DNA from: JBAXXL01 sp037127915
GTDB lineage: Bacteria > Bacteroidota > Ignavibacteria > Kapaibacteriales > UBA2268
Reading direction: 5' to 3'
DNA: 64,000 bases
NCBI GenBank assembly: GCA_037127915.1
Contig: JBAXXL010000008.1
Coordinates: forward strand, 44,502 to 108,501
This document shows positions 45,321 to 54,912 of this stretch, one piece after another; the stretch's first letter is position 1; each line of letters begins with the position of its first letter. A program made the translations under genes and the position numbers. Under the pieces are notes generated by a model. That model saw only the letters and a program-made list of their open reading frames with translations, searched no databases and was not told where the DNA came from.

Positions 45321-46771
45321 AACTTTACTCCAAAATCTTTTGCAATTGCTAATATGTTTTTACTTAACACATCGGGTGAAAATACAGCTATAGCAATTAA
45401 TATTACCAAAAGCAGTATTGAAACGAAATGAGATATATCAAACTTTTCTTTTTCAGTATTCACAACTAAATTATCATCCTTTCGATATAACATCAGAAAT
45501 ATTTTTTTACCCATATTAATAAAAATAAATAGTAAAAGAAACATCACCATAGCTAATAACCAAGGATTTTCTGAAAACAAAATACCTTCGAATATCTTTA
45601 GCTCACTAAAAAATATACCGAATGGAGGTACACCCGAAATTGCAAAAAATGCTAATAGAAGTAACCATCCGGACCAAGGCAATATGTTCAGCGCAGAGCT
45701 AACACCATCAATCTGTCTAGTTTTATATCTTAAATGTACATTTCCTGCAGAAAGAAATAGCACTATTTTATTGATTGAATTATAAATAATATGATAAAGC
45801 GCTCCTATAAAAGCAATTCCACCGGTACCAATACCTAATGCGATTATTCCTAAATGTTCAACACTTGAATAAGCGAGAAGTCGTTTGTAATTTTTTACTT
45901 TAAACATAAATATGAAAGTTACAATCAAAGATAGTACACCGCCGATTATTAATATCAGTCTTGCAAAATCGTAAGTTGGAGTAAATCTTACAATTTGAAA
46001 TATTCTCAAAACACCCAATAAGGCTGTGACTCTTAGGGAACCTGACATTAATGCGGCTATAGGACTGGGTGCATTACTAGTAGCATCAACATCGCCCGGA
46101 TGCATGGGTGCAATTCCTATTTTTGTACTTAATCCTACGAAGATAAATATAAAGCTGGCTTTTAGCCAAACAGGATTTAACGATTTTGCTTGTCGAACAA
46201 ATTCTGAGAAAAACAATTGTTTACCTTCAAGGACACCGCCCTTAGCTGATAAAGTTAAAAATAATATCCCTAAAAATGCCAAAGCTATACCGATTGAAAC
46301 TAAAAATAGATATTTCCATAAAGCTTCAAGCGATTCTTTATTCCTATAATAGTATATTAATGGTGCAACGCTCAATGTTGTTGCTTCTGTCGCTACCCAA
46401 TACATACCAAAATGATTGCTAAGAATTGCGATTGAATTTGCAAGTAAATAAAAATTGAGCAGTGCAAAATAATATTTTTTGCTCCTCTGCCCTTTTAAAG
46501 GAACGTCTTTTTTCAAAAATGAATAAGAAACTAAAACTACCCAAAAATAAACATTCGATAGCACAAGAATGAATAACTTACTTAACGCATCTGTACTGAA
46601 AAAATATGGTAATGTTGGTTGTAAAATATTAATAAAAATAGCGAAAGACGTTAAAAGGTGCAATCCGGCAACAGATAAAGTAATAGCATATTGTAATCGA
46701 AAACTCTTAATCAAAGAGCAAATTAAAGTGGCAAGCACCGGTAATATTAATAATAAAGTTAATTCTAACAT
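45317..46771 (-). CDS. Ehr-like complex: HyfF/NuoN-type antiporter subunit
   Basis: 484 aa with ~13-14 helices. 'WVATEATTLSVAPLIYYYRN' (conserved Glu), 'GLSTKIGIAPMHPGDVDATS' and 'NYKRLLAYSSVEHLGIIALG' are Mrp/HyfF signatures. It is expected to move protons or Na+ across the inner membrane. The start codon follows the HyfE-like stop with no gap. Confidence 0.9.
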   Translation of the reverse strand: MLELTLLLILPVLATLICSLIKSFRLQYAITLSVAGLHLLTSFAIFINILQPTLPYFFSTDALSKLFILVLSNVYFWVVLVSYSFLKKDVPLKGQRSKKYYFALLNFYLLANSIAILSNHFGMYWVATEATTLSVAPLIYYYRNKESLEALWKYLFLVSIGIALAFLGILFLTLSAKGGVLEGKQLFFSEFVRQAKSLNPVWLKASFIFIFVGLSTKIGIAPMHPGDVDATSNAPSPIAALMSGSLRVTALLGVLRIFQIVRFTPTYDFARLILIIGGVLSLIVTFIFMFKVKNYKRLLAYSSVEHLGIIALGIGTGGIAFIGALYHIIYNSINKIVLFLSAGNVHLRYKTRQIDGVSSALNILPWSGWLLLLAFFAISGVPPFGIFFSELKIFEGILFSENPWLLAMVMFLLLFIFINMGKKIFLMLYRKDDNLVVNTEKEKFDISHFVSILLLVILIAIAVFSPDVLSKNILAIAKDFGVKL

Positions 46772-47404
46772 TTAGTCTTTTAACCTCCTCAAAGCCGTAG
46801 CGTCGGATCCCGATATGGTTGTACTAATTTTATTCAAAGCTATTCCCATTAAAAATACAACAACAAATACATCAAGTAACGTTCCAATTTCGATTAACAT
46901 AGGCATCTCAGACGCAACCGATAAACCGAATAAAAATATACCGTTTTCTAAGACTAAAAAACCAACAACGTGAACTATCAATGATTTTCTGAAAATAATG
47001 ATATACAATCCCACCACAATTGCCGAAAATCCGCTTGCAAAAGGAATCGGTGCTATATCAGTGCTTTTCGATAAAACACTTGATCCAAGAAAAATTAGAA
47101 TCATTGTAAAAATTACTATAAGTAAAAAACTAAATTGTTGAATTGTAGGTTCAATGCTTTTTCTGATATCCATATCCGTTATAATTTTATTAATATATTT
47201 TGGAATTAATACCACCTTGACAACAAATAATATAGCTGGGATAATTAATGCATGAACGGAAAAATGATTTATAAATGGGAATATAAGAAGTACAGAAAGC
47301 AAAATCCCCTGCATTCGAAGAAATGTAACATAAGTTCTTAATCTTAGCGTTATAGCAAGATAAAAAAGGGATAAACAAAATAAAATACTAAGTACGTTTT
47401 CCAT
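46772..47404 (-). CDS. Ehr-like complex: HyfE-type membrane subunit
   Basis: 210 aa, six to seven helices, HyfE/MrpC-NuoK-like. 'LVLENGIFLFGLSVASEMPM' holds the family's conserved Glu-Asn pair. The N-terminal half carries 'TLRLRTYVTFLRMQGILLSV', typical of HyfE. Spacing to both neighbours is under 10 bases. Confidence 0.85.
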   Translation of the reverse strand: MENVLSILFCLSLFYLAITLRLRTYVTFLRMQGILLSVLLIFPFINHFSVHALIIPAILFVVKVVLIPKYINKIITDMDIRKSIEPTIQQFSFLLIVIFTMILIFLGSSVLSKSTDIAPIPFASGFSAIVVGLYIIIFRKSLIVHVVGFLVLENGIFLFGLSVASEMPMLIEIGTLLDVFVVVFLMGIALNKISTTISGSDATALRRLKD

Positions 47405-47410
47405 AATTTC

Positions 47411-48337
47411 TTATTTGGTAAATGTATAAATCAATAAATTCAAAATACCTATTGCAGTTGCAAATAGAAGGTACTGAGGAATACTTTTCAATTTGAATCG
47501 TGCTGTAATCGTCTCAGCTAAAGCCAATGCCACCGATAAAAACAGAATAATCACTATAAATATCAATAATCCTAATGGATAATTTTTCACACCTAACGGG
47601 TAAAAGAACGATGTTTCTAAAATAGCGTATATTGCTAATTTAATATAACTTGAATATTGATATAAAAACAAATCAATTCCGGAATTATCCAATATCATTA
47701 CTTCATGAATCATTGTCAGTTCAAGGTGTGTATTCGGGTCATCCACCGGCATTCGAGAACACTCAGTAATCGCCAAAATTGAAACAGAAGTAGAACAAAC
47801 AATGATAAAAATGATAAATGATAAATTGTCCAATCTTATTGATTGATAAATATCATAAATAGATGTATAATTGCTGATAAATGCTATACTTCCAATAGTA
47901 AAAAAGAAAATTGGTTCTGCGAACACAGCAAATGTCGCTTCACGGGACGCTCCCATTCCTTCAAACGAGCTACCAATATCCATAGCCGCAAGTATTTGGA
48001 AAAATCGTGCCAGCCCTAGTATATAAGCAAAAACGATTATATCACCATTAAAACTAATCAAAGGTTTGGCGAAACCAACCGGTAGCATAGCCGCGGCAAG
48101 TATAACGGTAACTATATTAATAACGGGTGATATTCTACTAATCATCGATGAGGAGTTGGCATTGATTGTTTCTTTGCGGAATAATCTTTTTAAATCATAA
48201 TAAGGTTGTAAAATTGGTGCACCAATTCTTCCTGTAAAAACCGCTTTCTGTTTGTTGACTATTCCCACTAACATAGGTGCTAATGCTAGAATGAGCAAAA
48301 GAGATATTGCACCTTGTATTATGTTGATTATTTCCAT
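47411..48337 (-). CDS. Ehr-like complex: NuoH/HyfC-type membrane subunit
   Basis: 308 aa, ~8 helices. It anchors the soluble arm to the membrane. 'GRIGAPILQPYYDLKRLFRKE', 'MGASREATFAVFAEP', 'TECSRMPVDDPNTHLELTMIHE' are HycD/HyfC signatures, including the conserved acidic motif. ATG 48337 is chosen, overlapping the stop of the HyfB-like gene by 10 bases; a codon at 48355 would overlap by 28. Confidence 0.92.
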   Translation of the reverse strand: MEIINIIQGAISLLLILALAPMLVGIVNKQKAVFTGRIGAPILQPYYDLKRLFRKETINANSSSMISRISPVINIVTVILAAAMLPVGFAKPLISFNGDIIVFAYILGLARFFQILAAMDIGSSFEGMGASREATFAVFAEPIFFFTIGSIAFISNYTSIYDIYQSIRLDNLSFIIFIIVCSTSVSILAITECSRMPVDDPNTHLELTMIHEVMILDNSGIDLFLYQYSSYIKLAIYAILETSFFYPLGVKNYPLGLLIFIVIILFLSVALALAETITARFKLKSIPQYLLFATAIGILNLLIYTFTK

Positions 48338-50277
48338 ATAAACGCTATAATACAATAAATAATAATAGTTATTAAAACAGAAGCCACGTAATATCGTATA
48401 TCGGAATAATTGAAGATTTTTATTTTGGAAATCATTTTGGTAAGTTTTTTCAATCCAGGAATAATAAATTTATCGTCTATAATATCTTTGGAATGACTTT
48501 CAAAACTTTGGTCTACAGGAATAATTCTATCCGTCATAACTTCTTGTTTTTGATATACTAATACGGATTGAGAAATTACGTTTAGCTCATCGGCAAATGA
48601 AGATGCAGTATATTGCATTCTTGGATCTAATCCTTCATAACCGCAACCCCACGCGTCAGAATTACGTTGACCGTATTTCTTTTGAATTGAATGCTTCCAT
48701 AAATAGAGTAGAGCAAAAACTAATACTATTCCACTAAAAATTAAACTTATCATCAACCAATTGATATTGGTTAAAACCGAATAAGAATTGAACGGAACAA
48801 ATCCATTTCCTAATACAGAATTAACAATTTTAATAAATGGATATGGATAAAAGCCGATTATAATACAAAATGCTGCTAATATACCCATCGATAAATAGTC
48901 ATAAAGGGATACATTAAAATGGTCAACTTTTTTTCTTTCACTACCCAAAAACATAACCGAATTTAATTTTGTAAAACAAGCAACTGCTAATCCCCCAACA
49001 AACGCCAACCCCACAGCTGAAAATAGCATTATAATCGGGTAGTAATTTCCCAATTCTTTCGCTGTTCTGAAAAATCCATTATAAATGATGAATTCGGAAA
49101 TAAATCCATTAAGCGGCGGGATTCCGCAAATTGCAATTGAACCAATTAAAAATAAAATCACAAAGATTCTGCTTTTGTGTATTAACCCACCCATTAATTC
49201 AATGTTTCTAGTGCCAAGATTTTGGTAAATAACACCACTTCCTATGAATAACAAACTTTTAAATATCGCGTGATTGAGAGTATGAAGCAAAGCACCGCCA
49301 AATCCAAGAATTTGCACGGGTAGCGAATGATAAGCTGAGCCAATGAAACCTATTCCAATACCAATTCCTATTATGCCTATATTTTCAATTGAATGATAAG
49401 CCAGAAGTTTCTTTATATCATGTTGTGCTAATGCATACCATACACCAAAAATCGCACTTATCATACTCACTCCAAGTACTACCCAACCTAACCATTCCGG
49501 TGTAGGATTAAGTATTTGGAAAGTTCTTAAAATCCCATAGATTCCCATTTTAATAATGACACCGGATAGAAACGCACTAAATACTGTAGGAGCAATCGGA
49601 TGAGCTTTCGGAAGCCATACATGGAATGGCATAAAACCGGCTTTTGTACCAAAACCAATCAATGACAAAGCATATAAAATGATAAACAGATTCCCTGTTT
49701 TGGGACTAATATGAAAATCGCTAATAAGCCAGCTATTTGTTTGATGGTGAAGTAATAGGAAGAAAACATAAAGAAATAGTACAATTGCGTGACAAGCTAT
49801 TAAATAATAGAAACTTCCAGATTGAACTTCCTTCTTTTCTTTTTCCATAATCATTCCTAAATAGGAAGACATACTCATTAATTCCCAGCAAACTAAGAAA
49901 AATATTGCATTGTCGGCGATTACTACCAATTGCGTAGAAATAAGCATGACTATAAAAAATAGTAAATTACTCCGAACCTTATCGCCTTTGTCAATATGAT
50001 GTTTTAGATATGAATAGCTATAAATACTTGTTGGAATGGAAACTAATTGAATGATTAATAAGAAATAAGAACTTAATGCATCCACTCTAAACAAATTATA
50101 ATTTACGAAAGATGGGACACCTTGCATCAAATTCTGTATTGTGAAAGTCAATCCAACAGCGATACCAATTATAAGAATAATATGTGATATAGCTGAAGCT
50201 TTGCGATCGTTTTTGAAAAAAGCAATCCCAAATATTGATAGAATTTGAATAATTAATCCAAGAAAAAGTAAATTCAT
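48328..50277 (-). CDS. Ehr-like complex: HyfB/NuoL-type antiporter subunit
   Basis: 649 aa, ~16 helices. 'FFLVCWELMSMSSYLGMIME' (conserved Glu), 'GTKAGFMPFHVWLPKAHPIAPTVFS' and 'DIKKLLAYHSIENIGIIGIG' are HyfB signatures. The C-terminal ~90 residues include a soluble loop ('SDAWGCGYEGLDPRMQYTAS') and a last helix as in hydrogenase-4 HyfB. It starts three bases after the HTH-EIIA gene. Confidence 0.92.
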   Translation of the reverse strand: MNLLFLGLIIQILSIFGIAFFKNDRKASAISHIILIIGIAVGLTFTIQNLMQGVPSFVNYNLFRVDALSSYFLLIIQLVSIPTSIYSYSYLKHHIDKGDKVRSNLLFFIVMLISTQLVVIADNAIFFLVCWELMSMSSYLGMIMEKEKKEVQSGSFYYLIACHAIVLFLYVFFLLLHHQTNSWLISDFHISPKTGNLFIILYALSLIGFGTKAGFMPFHVWLPKAHPIAPTVFSAFLSGVIIKMGIYGILRTFQILNPTPEWLGWVVLGVSMISAIFGVWYALAQHDIKKLLAYHSIENIGIIGIGIGIGFIGSAYHSLPVQILGFGGALLHTLNHAIFKSLLFIGSGVIYQNLGTRNIELMGGLIHKSRIFVILFLIGSIAICGIPPLNGFISEFIIYNGFFRTAKELGNYYPIIMLFSAVGLAFVGGLAVACFTKLNSVMFLGSERKKVDHFNVSLYDYLSMGILAAFCIIIGFYPYPFIKIVNSVLGNGFVPFNSYSVLTNINWLMISLIFSGIVLVFALLYLWKHSIQKKYGQRNSDAWGCGYEGLDPRMQYTASSFADELNVISQSVLVYQKQEVMTDRIIPVDQSFESHSKDIIDDKFIIPGLKKLTKMISKIKIFNYSDIRYYVASVLITIIIYCIIAFIWK

Positions 50278-50280
50278 AAT

Positions 50281-50949
50281 TTATTGATTCCTTGGTTTAT
50301 CAATTTGTTCAATTAAGTTCAATATTTCCTGTGGATTTTTTCGGTTTACTAATGCTGACTGGAAAGATTCGTTTGATAATAAAAAAAACAATTGGGCTAA
50401 TAGACTTAAGTGTTGTTTAATTGTTTGGGATATCACGAGTATAATTGTATGAACAGGTTTACCATCAAGGGATTTCAATTCTAAGGGGTTCTTAGGAAAG
50501 AAAAAATTAATTATGGGTTTATTCTTTCCCACCATAAGCGGAACTCGTGGATGTGGAAGACTTATTCCATTACCGATTGCTGTACTCATTAATTCTTCGC
50601 GGTTTTTCAATAGCTGAACGATTATTCCTTTATCAACTGTATTCCCAACATCAATTTTGAGCACCATTTGTTCTATATAATTAATTTCGTCAAAATCGCA
50701 ATCATAGAAAAAGGACTCATTTGTAAAAATTGAGTTCAAATTCCAAAGTTGATATTCCGTCATTTTTTTATGATTTGCTATGTTGAGCGGTAAACTGCGT
50801 ATAAGTGCCCACTCAACAATTTGTTGTTTATTAAACAATTCTTTATCATCAATTCTTTGAAAAGGGATATCATTTTTTTTAACTAAACTTCGAATCTCTT
50901 TTTCAGGAACCATCAATAAACTTGATATATCTTTGATAGTGAGTTCCAA
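50281..50949 (-). CDS. HTH - PTS EIIA(Ntr)-like fusion heading the Ehr-like operon
   Basis: 222 aa. The N terminus (~1-50, 'LTIKDISSLLMVPEKEIRSL') resembles an excisionase/MerR-type helix-turn-helix. From ~80 on it is a PTS EIIA-2 (PtsN) domain; the phospho-acceptor is His133 in 'GNGISLPHPRVP'. EIIA(Ntr) proteins are phosphorylated by EI(Ntr)-NPr and regulate rather than transport. The start is TTG (50949) with AGG six bases upstream; the next Met (13) would cut the HTH. With three bases to the HyfB-like gene, it is likely co-transcribed and may tune the operon. Confidence 0.8.
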   Translation of the reverse strand: MELTIKDISSLLMVPEKEIRSLVKKNDIPFQRIDDKELFNKQQIVEWALIRSLPLNIANHKKMTEYQLWNLNSIFTNESFFYDCDFDEINYIEQMVLKIDVGNTVDKGIIVQLLKNREELMSTAIGNGISLPHPRVPLMVGKNKPIINFFFPKNPLELKSLDGKPVHTIILVISQTIKQHLSLLAQLFFLLSNESFQSALVNRKNPQEILNLIEQIDKPRNQ

Positions 50950-51300
50950 TTAAAACCTACATATTATTTAGAAAAGTAAAATAACAATGACATAATTATC
51001 ACAAATTTTATAGTTATTTAATATGTTTTTCAGAATATTTATTAAATTTTGAAAACTTTGGATTAACGAAATTTCAAAATCACTTATTCTTCAAGTACAA
51101 AAATACGAAAAAGCAGACGAATTTGTTCTTTTGGGTTTTCCACGAGCTATACAAAGTGTTTTTAATCCCGTGTCTCTTTTTAACATAATGGTAAATTTGT
51201 ATAACTGCCGGCTATTTGTTATTTTTGATTATTAAAAAAAGAGCAAAATATCTTTTTACTTCTTTAAAAAAGGAATCTCAAAATTAGATTAGGATACATA
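50950..51300. other. divergent intergenic region, 351 bp
   Basis: No gene or RNA was recognised. It separates the Ehr-like operon (leftward) from the polyferredoxin unit (rightward). The only supported signal is the promoter at 51196-51227. On the minus strand a TAAAATTTG (complement at 51002-51010) is one base too long for the -7 consensus. Confidence 0.5.
51196..51227 (+). promoter_or_regulatory. Bacteroidetes-type promoter for the polyferredoxin unit
   Basis: TTTG at 51196-51199, exactly 20 bases, then TATTTTTG at 51220-51227: both boxes match. The leader is ~70 bases. Confidence 0.75.
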
Positions 51301-52404
51301 ATGAATAAAATCAGGTTACTACTTCTTACTATATTAATTATATTTACACATACTATAACACTCTATTCAATCTCGGATAAATGTAAAAACTGCTCAGATA
51401 ACGTCTGTAAGGAAAAACCGAAAACAGAAAAAAAAGTCGATAAAGCCGCGCAAAAAGATGAATTCGAGGAATTCACTCCGGCAAATTCATCGGACGAGTT
51501 CCAAAGTACCGATGAGTTTCAGGAATTTAGTCAGGATACTGCTGTTAAGAAAACAGAAGTTAAGCAAGCGTCCCTTTGGCAAGACCCAATATTTGTTAAA
51601 ACATTGATAATATTCTTGCTTACAATTTTGGCCGGTGTTTTAGTTCGCTATCAATGGGGACGGAATTTAAGGGGAATCTTTCTAATTGGTGTCATTGTCT
51701 GGCTTGGATTTATATCCGGTGCCTGCCCTTGTATGATTTCAAGTTTGAGTTATTTAATCCTTTGGCCGCTCGGCTTCGATGTGTCATGGGTTAAATTTCT
51801 GTGGTTTTTAGGATTAATACCTTTGACTTACTTATTTGGTAGAGTTTGTTGCGGATGGGTCTGTCATCTAGGTGCTTTACAGGAGATTTTATTTATTCCT
51901 GTAAAGGTACAATTTTTAAAAGGCAAAACTGCACAGCGAATACTTAAAATCTTACAATACACCTCTCTTGCGGCTTTAATTATTCAATTGATATTAACAC
52001 GTACTTACCTTTGGATGGAAATTGACCCATTCAAAGTGGCGTTTAATCTTTACTCCTCCAATCTAACTGGTTATATATTATTAGGAGTTCTAATAATTTC
52101 ATCATTATTCTCTTATCGCCCATTTTGCAGAGGCTTCTGCCCAGTCGGTTTAATTTTGAGTTGGGTTGCCAAAATTCCAGGTGCGTCGATATTGACAATT
52201 AAATCAGAATGCAATGGTTGCGCTAATTGTGATAAATCATGTAAATTTGAGGCGATTAGGAAAGATAAAAATGTAATTTTACTCGATAACAAAGAGTGCA
52301 TCCGTTGCGGTGATTGTATGAATACTTGTAAAAAAGAGGGATTTTTGTTTAGTTTTAAAAAAGGAAAACAAGACAAAATTGCATTTTTTAATAGGGAAAG
52401 ATAA
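51301..52404 (+). CDS. membrane polyferredoxin (NapH/CcoG-like) with DEF-repeat N-terminal linker
   Basis: 367 aa. Signal-like helix (1-24), a Cys-containing stretch (28, 31, 36), an acidic linker (53-79) with DEF at 53, 65 and 71, then about six helices. Cys motifs 'GACPCMISS', 'RVCCGWVCHLGALQE' and 'FCRGFCPVG' (CxxxCP) are of the NapH/polyferredoxin type, followed by two [4Fe-4S] ferredoxin motifs ('CNGCANCDKSCK', 'CIRCGDCMNTCK'). It probably passes electrons between quinol and periplasmic or cytosolic partners; the partner is unknown. Stop and next start overlap (TAATG). Confidence 0.82.
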   Translation: MNKIRLLLLTILIIFTHTITLYSISDKCKNCSDNVCKEKPKTEKKVDKAAQKDEFEEFTPANSSDEFQSTDEFQEFSQDTAVKKTEVKQASLWQDPIFVKTLIIFLLTILAGVLVRYQWGRNLRGIFLIGVIVWLGFISGACPCMISSLSYLILWPLGFDVSWVKFLWFLGLIPLTYLFGRVCCGWVCHLGALQEILFIPVKVQFLKGKTAQRILKILQYTSLAALIIQLILTRTYLWMEIDPFKVAFNLYSSNLTGYILLGVLIISSLFSYRPFCRGFCPVGLILSWVAKIPGASILTIKSECNGCANCDKSCKFEAIRKDKNVILLDNKECIRCGDCMNTCKKEGFLFSFKKGKQDKIAFFNRER

Positions 52405-53702
52405 TGAAGTTTATTTACACAATCTTGATTGGAATTATATTATCTGTTCCTCTTTATTCACAATGGGAATGTCCAAGCGCATTAGGTGCTAATTTAAAAC
52501 CGATTGCTGATTCTATACCAGTTTCTTGGGGTATTGAATTAATTAGTGCCGGCGGCTTGATGACCGATAAATCCTACTTACAGGAAATGGCTTTTGCCGG
52601 AGTTGATTATACTATTGGTAAACATCATTTTTATGCCGAAGGTGGATACAAATTCTGGTTAAAGAATATAAAAGTCGATGATAAAACACTCACTAACCAA
52701 AATTTTGGTATTCGAGAATTGTTCTATAATTATTCGACGGAGAAAACGAATCTGATTGTCGGGTTTCATTCTATGGTTATGGATGACCATTTTATTCTAA
52801 ATGAAAGAGCTTATGGTGTATCCTACCGCCAGAATATGGGCAAATTTACATTGAATTTATCTAGCGGTTCGGTAACAAAAGATTTTGCGCGCAATGGCAC
52901 ATTTTGTTCTAAGGGCTTTGTTTACGACGTTATTAAAGTTCCAAGAGCTCAATTAGGTAATGCAATAGGACAATCGAATTTTGCCGGTGCAGTGATAACT
53001 TATGATCCACAAAAAATTGTAGAAGCGCCAAAGCCTAAGAAAGATTCAACTGAGGTTGAAGAGGATGAATTCTCAAGTAATGATGAATTTGCCGGAACTG
53101 ACGAGTTTTCAACTCAAAACACAGTTTCAAGCAAAAAACCATTTGTTGTTTTGGACGATATCGGTGCTGTCGTTTATGATGAATTTGGGAAGCTATTTCA
53201 AAATCGAAGAATTTTAGCGGGATTATTTGCAACTTTTGAACTACCAGCCGGCTTTTATATTCTTCCGGAGGTTTTATATCAAAACAACGAATCCAACAAT
53301 GCCATTATATATATGTTGAATTTATATAATGAGATTGAATGGGAAAACCGCCAACGTTCAACAATATCATTATACTATTATGGCAAGTACGATATTGATG
53401 ATAATGCTAAAGCTTTTTTATCATTTTCCAACATATTCGCCGGAGAAGTCTTGCGAATGGACGCTATAAATATGCCTTTTTATCAAATTGACTTGAAGCA
53501 TAGCTTTATGAAGTATCGTTTAAGATTAAAATTACAATATACCAAGCAGATTTTCGATGAAAAAATGGAAGAACTTGATTTTTCTATATCAAAGAAAGTT
53601 GGTAAAAATTTCGATTTTATCTTTATTAACTCTTTGTTTAAAGCCGAAATTTTAACAAAAACAAACTATATGACTAAATTGGAAATTCGATTTACTTTTT
53701 AA
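52404..53702 (+). CDS. exported beta-rich protein with DEF-repeat linker
   Basis: 432 aa, no family recognised. Signal peptide 'MKFIYTILIGIILSVPLYSQ', then alternating strands typical of an outer-membrane barrel ('YRLRLKLQYTKQIF', 'TNYMTKLEIRFTF' at the end). Between the halves (221-235) lies an acidic 'DEFSSNDEFAGTDEF' linker, the same period-6 DEF repeat as in the upstream polyferredoxin. The start shares a base with the upstream stop, and the stop with the downstream start, so all three genes are translationally linked. Confidence 0.7.
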   Translation: MKFIYTILIGIILSVPLYSQWECPSALGANLKPIADSIPVSWGIELISAGGLMTDKSYLQEMAFAGVDYTIGKHHFYAEGGYKFWLKNIKVDDKTLTNQNFGIRELFYNYSTEKTNLIVGFHSMVMDDHFILNERAYGVSYRQNMGKFTLNLSSGSVTKDFARNGTFCSKGFVYDVIKVPRAQLGNAIGQSNFAGAVITYDPQKIVEAPKPKKDSTEVEEDEFSSNDEFAGTDEFSTQNTVSSKKPFVVLDDIGAVVYDEFGKLFQNRRILAGLFATFELPAGFYILPEVLYQNNESNNAIIYMLNLYNEIEWENRQRSTISLYYYGKYDIDDNAKAFLSFSNIFAGEVLRMDAINMPFYQIDLKHSFMKYRLRLKLQYTKQIFDEKMEELDFSISKKVGKNFDFIFINSLFKAEILTKTNYMTKLEIRFTF

Positions 53703-54577
53703 TGAGAGTTAAAATGTCAAAAATCAAATCTTTTGTTTACGATCTTTTCTATAATGAAGAGAAAAGAAAATGGTATTACCATATTGATAATTACTTTATT
53801 AATATATTGATAATACTCAATGTTATAGCAATAATCCTTGCTTCGTTCAGAAGTATCAACAATCAATTTTTCGGGTTTTTTCGAGATTTTGAAATCTTTT
53901 CGGTAGTAGTGTTTTCTATCGAGTATTTACTGCGTCTATGGGTCAGCGATGTTCATTACTTTACAAAAAAGCATCACAAAGGTAGTAAAATAAGTGCTCG
54001 GGTGAAGTATATTTTCTCTTTTTATGGAATTATTGATCTAATTGCCATTCTCCCCTTTTATCTGCCTGTATTTATAAAATTGGATTTGAGAATGCTTCGT
54101 ATTCTGAGAATTACTCGTATGTTTCGCCTTTTTAAAGTAGCCCACTACTCAAAATCACTCCAATTAATGGGTACTGTTTTGAAAAACAAAAAAGGTGAAT
54201 TATTAGTGACCATTTCTATCGCTTTAATCATCGTTTTAGTATCGTCTTCGTTGATGTATGAAATAGAGAAGAACGTTCAACCTGATAACTTTCCTAACGT
54301 TTTCGCGGCAATGTGGTGGGCTTTTGCAACGCTTACAACAATTGGCTACGGCGACGTTTATCCGATTTCTGTAATTGGTAAAATTCTGGCCATTATTACC
54401 GCTTTTTTCGGTATTGGTCTTATCGCTATTCCAACCGGTATATTGGCTTCGGGGTTTTCAGAGGAATTACAGAAAAAATCAAAATCTAAAAAAGAAATTC
54501 CCATTAAAAATACTGATTTTACATTTTGTCCTTATTGCGGTAAACCGGTTAAAGAATACCATGGCTCTGCCAAATAA
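53702..54577 (+). CDS. Kv-type voltage-gated potassium channel with C-terminal zinc ribbon
   Basis: 291 aa, six helices. S4 carries five Arg at every third position (130, 133, 136, 139, 142), the voltage sensor. The selectivity filter is 'TTIGYGD' (212-218). A cytosolic tail ends in 'FCPYCGKP', half of a zinc ribbon. A second ATG at 53714 with AGAG upstream is an alternative start. A role in adjusting membrane potential for the linked redox proteins is inferred from operon structure only. Confidence 0.92.
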   Translation: MRVKMSKIKSFVYDLFYNEEKRKWYYHIDNYFINILIILNVIAIILASFRSINNQFFGFFRDFEIFSVVVFSIEYLLRLWVSDVHYFTKKHHKGSKISARVKYIFSFYGIIDLIAILPFYLPVFIKLDLRMLRILRITRMFRLFKVAHYSKSLQLMGTVLKNKKGELLVTISIALIIVLVSSSLMYEIEKNVQPDNFPNVFAAMWWAFATLTTIGYGDVYPISVIGKILAIITAFFGIGLIAIPTGILASGFSEELQKKSKSKKEIPIKNTDFTFCPYCGKPVKEYHGSAK

Positions 54578-54907
54578 TACATTGGCACCGTGTCCGTGAT
54601 CGCAATACAAGGCTTGCCAAGGGTTGCTTCTAACAAACATATTCGAGTAATCAGGTACAGTATATAAGGAATCATTATACCAATTGTCACTTTGTGTACA
54701 ACCCAAAGCTTTGCTAATGACGTGCTTTGAGCCCCACATCCAGCCATTAAATACCGTATCTTGGGTGAATTCAGGAGATGTGCTTTGAATCACATAGTTA
54801 GGATTCCCACAATAATTGACAGGCTGTTGAGCAGGCTCTATATTTTGAGCTGTTAACCGGCAAAATGTTATTGCCAGTAAGACTATAATTATAATTTTTG
54901 CTTTCAA
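54479..54907 (-). pseudogene. truncated gene for a secreted protein
   Basis: 142 codons with a good signal peptide ('MKAKIIIIVLLAITFCRLTA') and an exported-looking body with four Cys. The frame then runs for ~100 bases antisense through the end of the potassium-channel gene and ends in a basic, Phe-rich tail with no sorting domain. I read it as the 5' part of a secreted protein cut off near 54577 by deletion or rearrangement. It lies five bases downstream of the T9SS gene at 54913, so it was probably the second gene of that unit. A genuine short protein is possible. Confidence 0.5.
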
Positions 54908-54912
54908 TTTTA

